Source: Flavobacterium endoglycinae (GTDB lineage Bacteria > Bacteroidota > Bacteroidia > Flavobacteriales > Flavobacteriaceae). Taken from it: a stretch of DNA of 64,000 bases. The notes below the pieces were generated by a model. That model did no database searches and was not told the origin of the DNA. It was given only the letters and a program-made list of their open reading frames with translations. Location: the NCBI RefSeq assembly GCF_017352115.1, contig NZ_CP071448.1, forward strand, positions 5,449,160 through 5,513,159, read 5' to 3'. Made by a program: the position numbers and the translations under genes. Of the stretch, positions 62,018 to 64,000 are shown piece after piece (positions within the stretch are counted from its first letter, which is position 1; every line of letters starts with the position of its first letter).

Positions 62018-64000
62018 ATGAGTGCAAAAGAGAAAATTAAGCACCCCTTCTATTCCTTGACCAACAACGGAATGAACGAAGGAACGACTACAAAATTGCG
62101 AAACGCTTCCAGAAGCGATTCTAATTTTGTCTATGCTATGCTCGAAAGTTCAGAAGCAGGGATAAGCACGCCAACCTCAAATGAGCGTATTAAAAAATAC
62201 GGTCCCAATGAAGTGCAGCATGACAAGGCACCTTCATGGCTAAAGCAATTATTTAAAGCTTTTATTAATCCGTTTATTTTCATCCTGCTGGTTATAGCCA
62301 TCATATCTTTTGCTGTAGATGTCTGGCTTGCTGCACCGGGAGAAGCCGATTATAAGACCATTATTATGGTAGCTGTTATGGTGCTTTTTAGTGCTTTGCT
62401 TAGGTTTTTTCAAGAGTTTAGAAGCAATCAGGCTGCAGATAAGCTAAAAAGCATGGTGAAAACTACGGCAACAGTACTTCGAAAATTTATAGGCAAAAAA
62501 GAAATTGCCATGACAGAACTGGTTCCGGGGGACATTGTTTATTTATCTGCTGGTGATATGGTGCCTGCTGACTGCCGTATTATGCAAAGCAAAGATTTAT
62601 TCGTAAGCGAATCCATGCTGACAGGAGAAGCTTTACCAGTTGAAAAAACATTTCTGCCAATTCGCGACGCCGACACTAAACAGCCTATAGAACTCAATAA
62701 TCTATGTTTTATGGGAACAAATGTCGTTAGCGGTACGGCTATGGCAATTGTGGTGGCAATCGGAAACCGAACTTATTTTGGAAGCATCAGCAAAACTATT
62801 TTGGGTAACAGACCTGAAACTGCTTTTGATATCGGAATAAACAAAGTCAGCTACCTCTTGATTCGTTTCATGCTCGTTATGGTTCCAGTAATTTTTCTGG
62901 TAAATGGCTTCTTAAAAGGAGACTGGATGCAGGCTTTATTATTTGCCATTGCTGTTGCGGTGGGATTAACTCCTGAAATGCTTCCTATGATTGTGACAGC
63001 TAATTTAGCCAAAGGCGCCATGAATATGAGCAAACACAAAGTGATTGTAAAACGATTAAATGCCATTCAAAATATCGGTGCGATGGATATTCTCTGCACT
63101 GATAAAACTGGTACGCTAACTCTGGACAAAATTGTACTCGAGAAGCATTTAAATGTTTTGGGAACTGAAGATGACGAAGTTTTAAAATGGGCTTACCTGA
63201 ATAGTTTTCATCAAACGGGATTAAAAAATATACTTGACAAAGCAGTTCTGGAACATGTTGAACTTCATGATTATTTAAAAGTAGAAGAATACTTCATGAA
63301 AGTAGATGAAATTCCTTTTGATTTTCAACGCAGACGCATGTCGGTTATTTTGAAAATGAGAAACGGAAATCATCTTTTAATCTGCAAAGGAGCTGTTGAA
63401 GAAATTCTGGATTTGTGTTCTCACAGTTTTGATCCGGGCGAAGACAAAGAACTTCACCTTGAAAATGACAAAGTAATCCCGATGGATAAGAAGATGCATG
63501 ATACCGTTTTGCAGACTTCCAAAAAAATGAACGAAGAAGGCTTAAGAGTATTATTAGTTGCCATAAGAGAATTTGACGGAAAACATCCTCTAACCTATTC
63601 TGTACAAGATGAAAATAATCTAACCTTAACTGGTTTTATTGGTTTTCTTGATCCTGCAAAACCATCAGCAAAACCAAGTATTGCAGCGCTTCAGGGACTA
63701 GGGATTGGAGTAAAGGTCCTTACGGGAGATAATGAAATTGTAACTAAAAAAATATGCAATGATGTTGGGATTCCAGTAAAAAACATTGTTCTGGGCACCG
63801 AGTTGGAAACCATGACACAAAAGGAACTGACAGACCGTATTGATGATGTTTCCATTTTTGCCAAGCTAAGCCCATTGCAAAAAGTGAGAGTCGTGAAAGC
63901 ATTGCGAGAAAAAGGACACACTGTCGGGTTTATGGGCGATGGCATAAATGATGCCGCTGCGCTTAAGGAAGCAGACGTGGGAATCAGCGTTGACACTGCT
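62018..64000 (+). CDS. mgtA: Magnesium-translocating P-type ATPase, N-terminal part (3' cut by window)
   Basis: The frame runs from ATG 62018 to the window end (661 codons of about 900). It is a P3B-type ATPase: N-terminal cytoplasmic region, membrane helices M1-M4, TGEALPVEK in the actuator domain, AVAVGLTPEMLPMIVTANLAKGA as M4, phosphorylation motif CTDKTGTLT with Asp362, KGAVEEI in the nucleotide domain, and GDGINDAAALKEADVGISVDTA at the end. The TPEMLPMIV motif is typical of MgtA/MgtB. It imports Mg2+ down its gradient at low external Mg2+. It follows the MntP-like gene by 11 bases. Confidence 0.95.
   Translation, partial: MSAKEKIKHPFYSLTNNGMNEGTTTKLRNASRSDSNFVYAMLESSEAGISTPTSNERIKKYGPNEVQHDKAPSWLKQLFKAFINPFIFILLVIAIISFAVDVWLAAPGEADYKTIIMVAVMVLFSALLRFFQEFRSNQAADKLKSMVKTTATVLRKFIGKKEIAMTELVPGDIVYLSAGDMVPADCRIMQSKDLFVSESMLTGEALPVEKTFLPIRDADTKQPIELNNLCFMGTNVVSGTAMAIVVAIGNRTYFGSISKTILGNRPETAFDIGINKVSYLLIRFMLVMVPVIFLVNGFLKGDWMQALLFAIAVAVGLTPEMLPMIVTANLAKGAMNMSKHKVIVKRLNAIQNIGAMDILCTDKTGTLTLDKIVLEKHLNVLGTEDDEVLKWAYLNSFHQTGLKNILDKAVLEHVELHDYLKVEEYFMKVDEIPFDFQRRRMSVILKMRNGNHLLICKGAVEEILDLCSHSFDPGEDKELHLENDKVIPMDKKMHDTVLQTSKKMNEEGLRVLLVAIREFDGKHPLTYSVQDENNLTLTGFIGFLDPAKPSAKPSIAALQGLGIGVKVLTGDNEIVTKKICNDVGIPVKNIVLGTELETMTQKELTDRIDDVSIFAKLSPLQKVRVVKALREKGHTVGFMGDGINDAAALKEADVGISVDTA

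Overview
The window is AT-rich and looks like a chromosome segment of a Flavobacterium-like member of the Bacteroidota. The evidence is the SusC/SusD pair, a hybrid two-component sensor, a type IX secretion C-terminal domain, TAnnTTTG-type promoter elements and almost no Shine-Dalgarno sites. No whole-genome comparison was possible, so the species is not named.

Layout. (1) 1-10.4 kb: the 3' end of pheT; a minus-strand cassette of four signal-less proteins (124 aa unknown, N-acetylmuramidase with peptidoglycan-binding domain, 715 aa unknown, 671 aa unknown); a divergent signalling operon (144 aa unknown, 7-TM protein, NarX-like kinase, NarL-like regulator); and apt. (2) 10.47 kb: tRNA-Arg(ACG) with its own promoter and terminator. 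(3) 10.6-57.5 kb: one very large polysaccharide utilisation locus whose content fits xyloglucan. It has SusC, SusD, a surface glycan-binding lipoprotein, a GH5 (BoGH5A-like) lipoprotein and a GH74 xyloglucanase with a T9SS sorting domain. Side-chain and oligosaccharide enzymes are GH29, two GH2, GH42, two GH31, two GH97, two GH43, GH127/146 and GH3, plus three esterases. A 1335-residue hybrid two-component system is the likely regulator. (4) 57.5-58.4 kb: the susC promoter region and a candidate structured ncRNA with promoter and terminator. (5) 58.4-64 kb: an OmpR-type regulator and kinase, an MgtC-family protein, a small MntP-like membrane protein and a magnesium P-type ATPase cut by the window end.

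How it works (inference from families). GH74 and GH5 cut the glucan backbone at the cell surface. SusCD and the SGBP bind and import oligosaccharides. In the periplasm GH29 removes fucose, GH2/GH42 remove galactose, GH43 and GH127 remove arabinofuranose, GH31 removes xylose and GH3 releases glucose, with esterases removing acetyl groups. The sensor would detect oligosaccharides and activate promoters; a shared element precedes susC and the second GH97, with a weaker match before the GH31-PA14 gene.

Most notable observations: an in-frame TGA that splits GH127 from a still-recognisable 47-codon tail; three copies of a palindromic MITE-like repeat inside the locus; the shared promoter element; the ~310-nt ncRNA candidate beside susC; perfect hairpins at successive junctions of the susC operon; a decayed mutarotase gene; and the signal-less muramidase cassette, which is the least explained part of the window.
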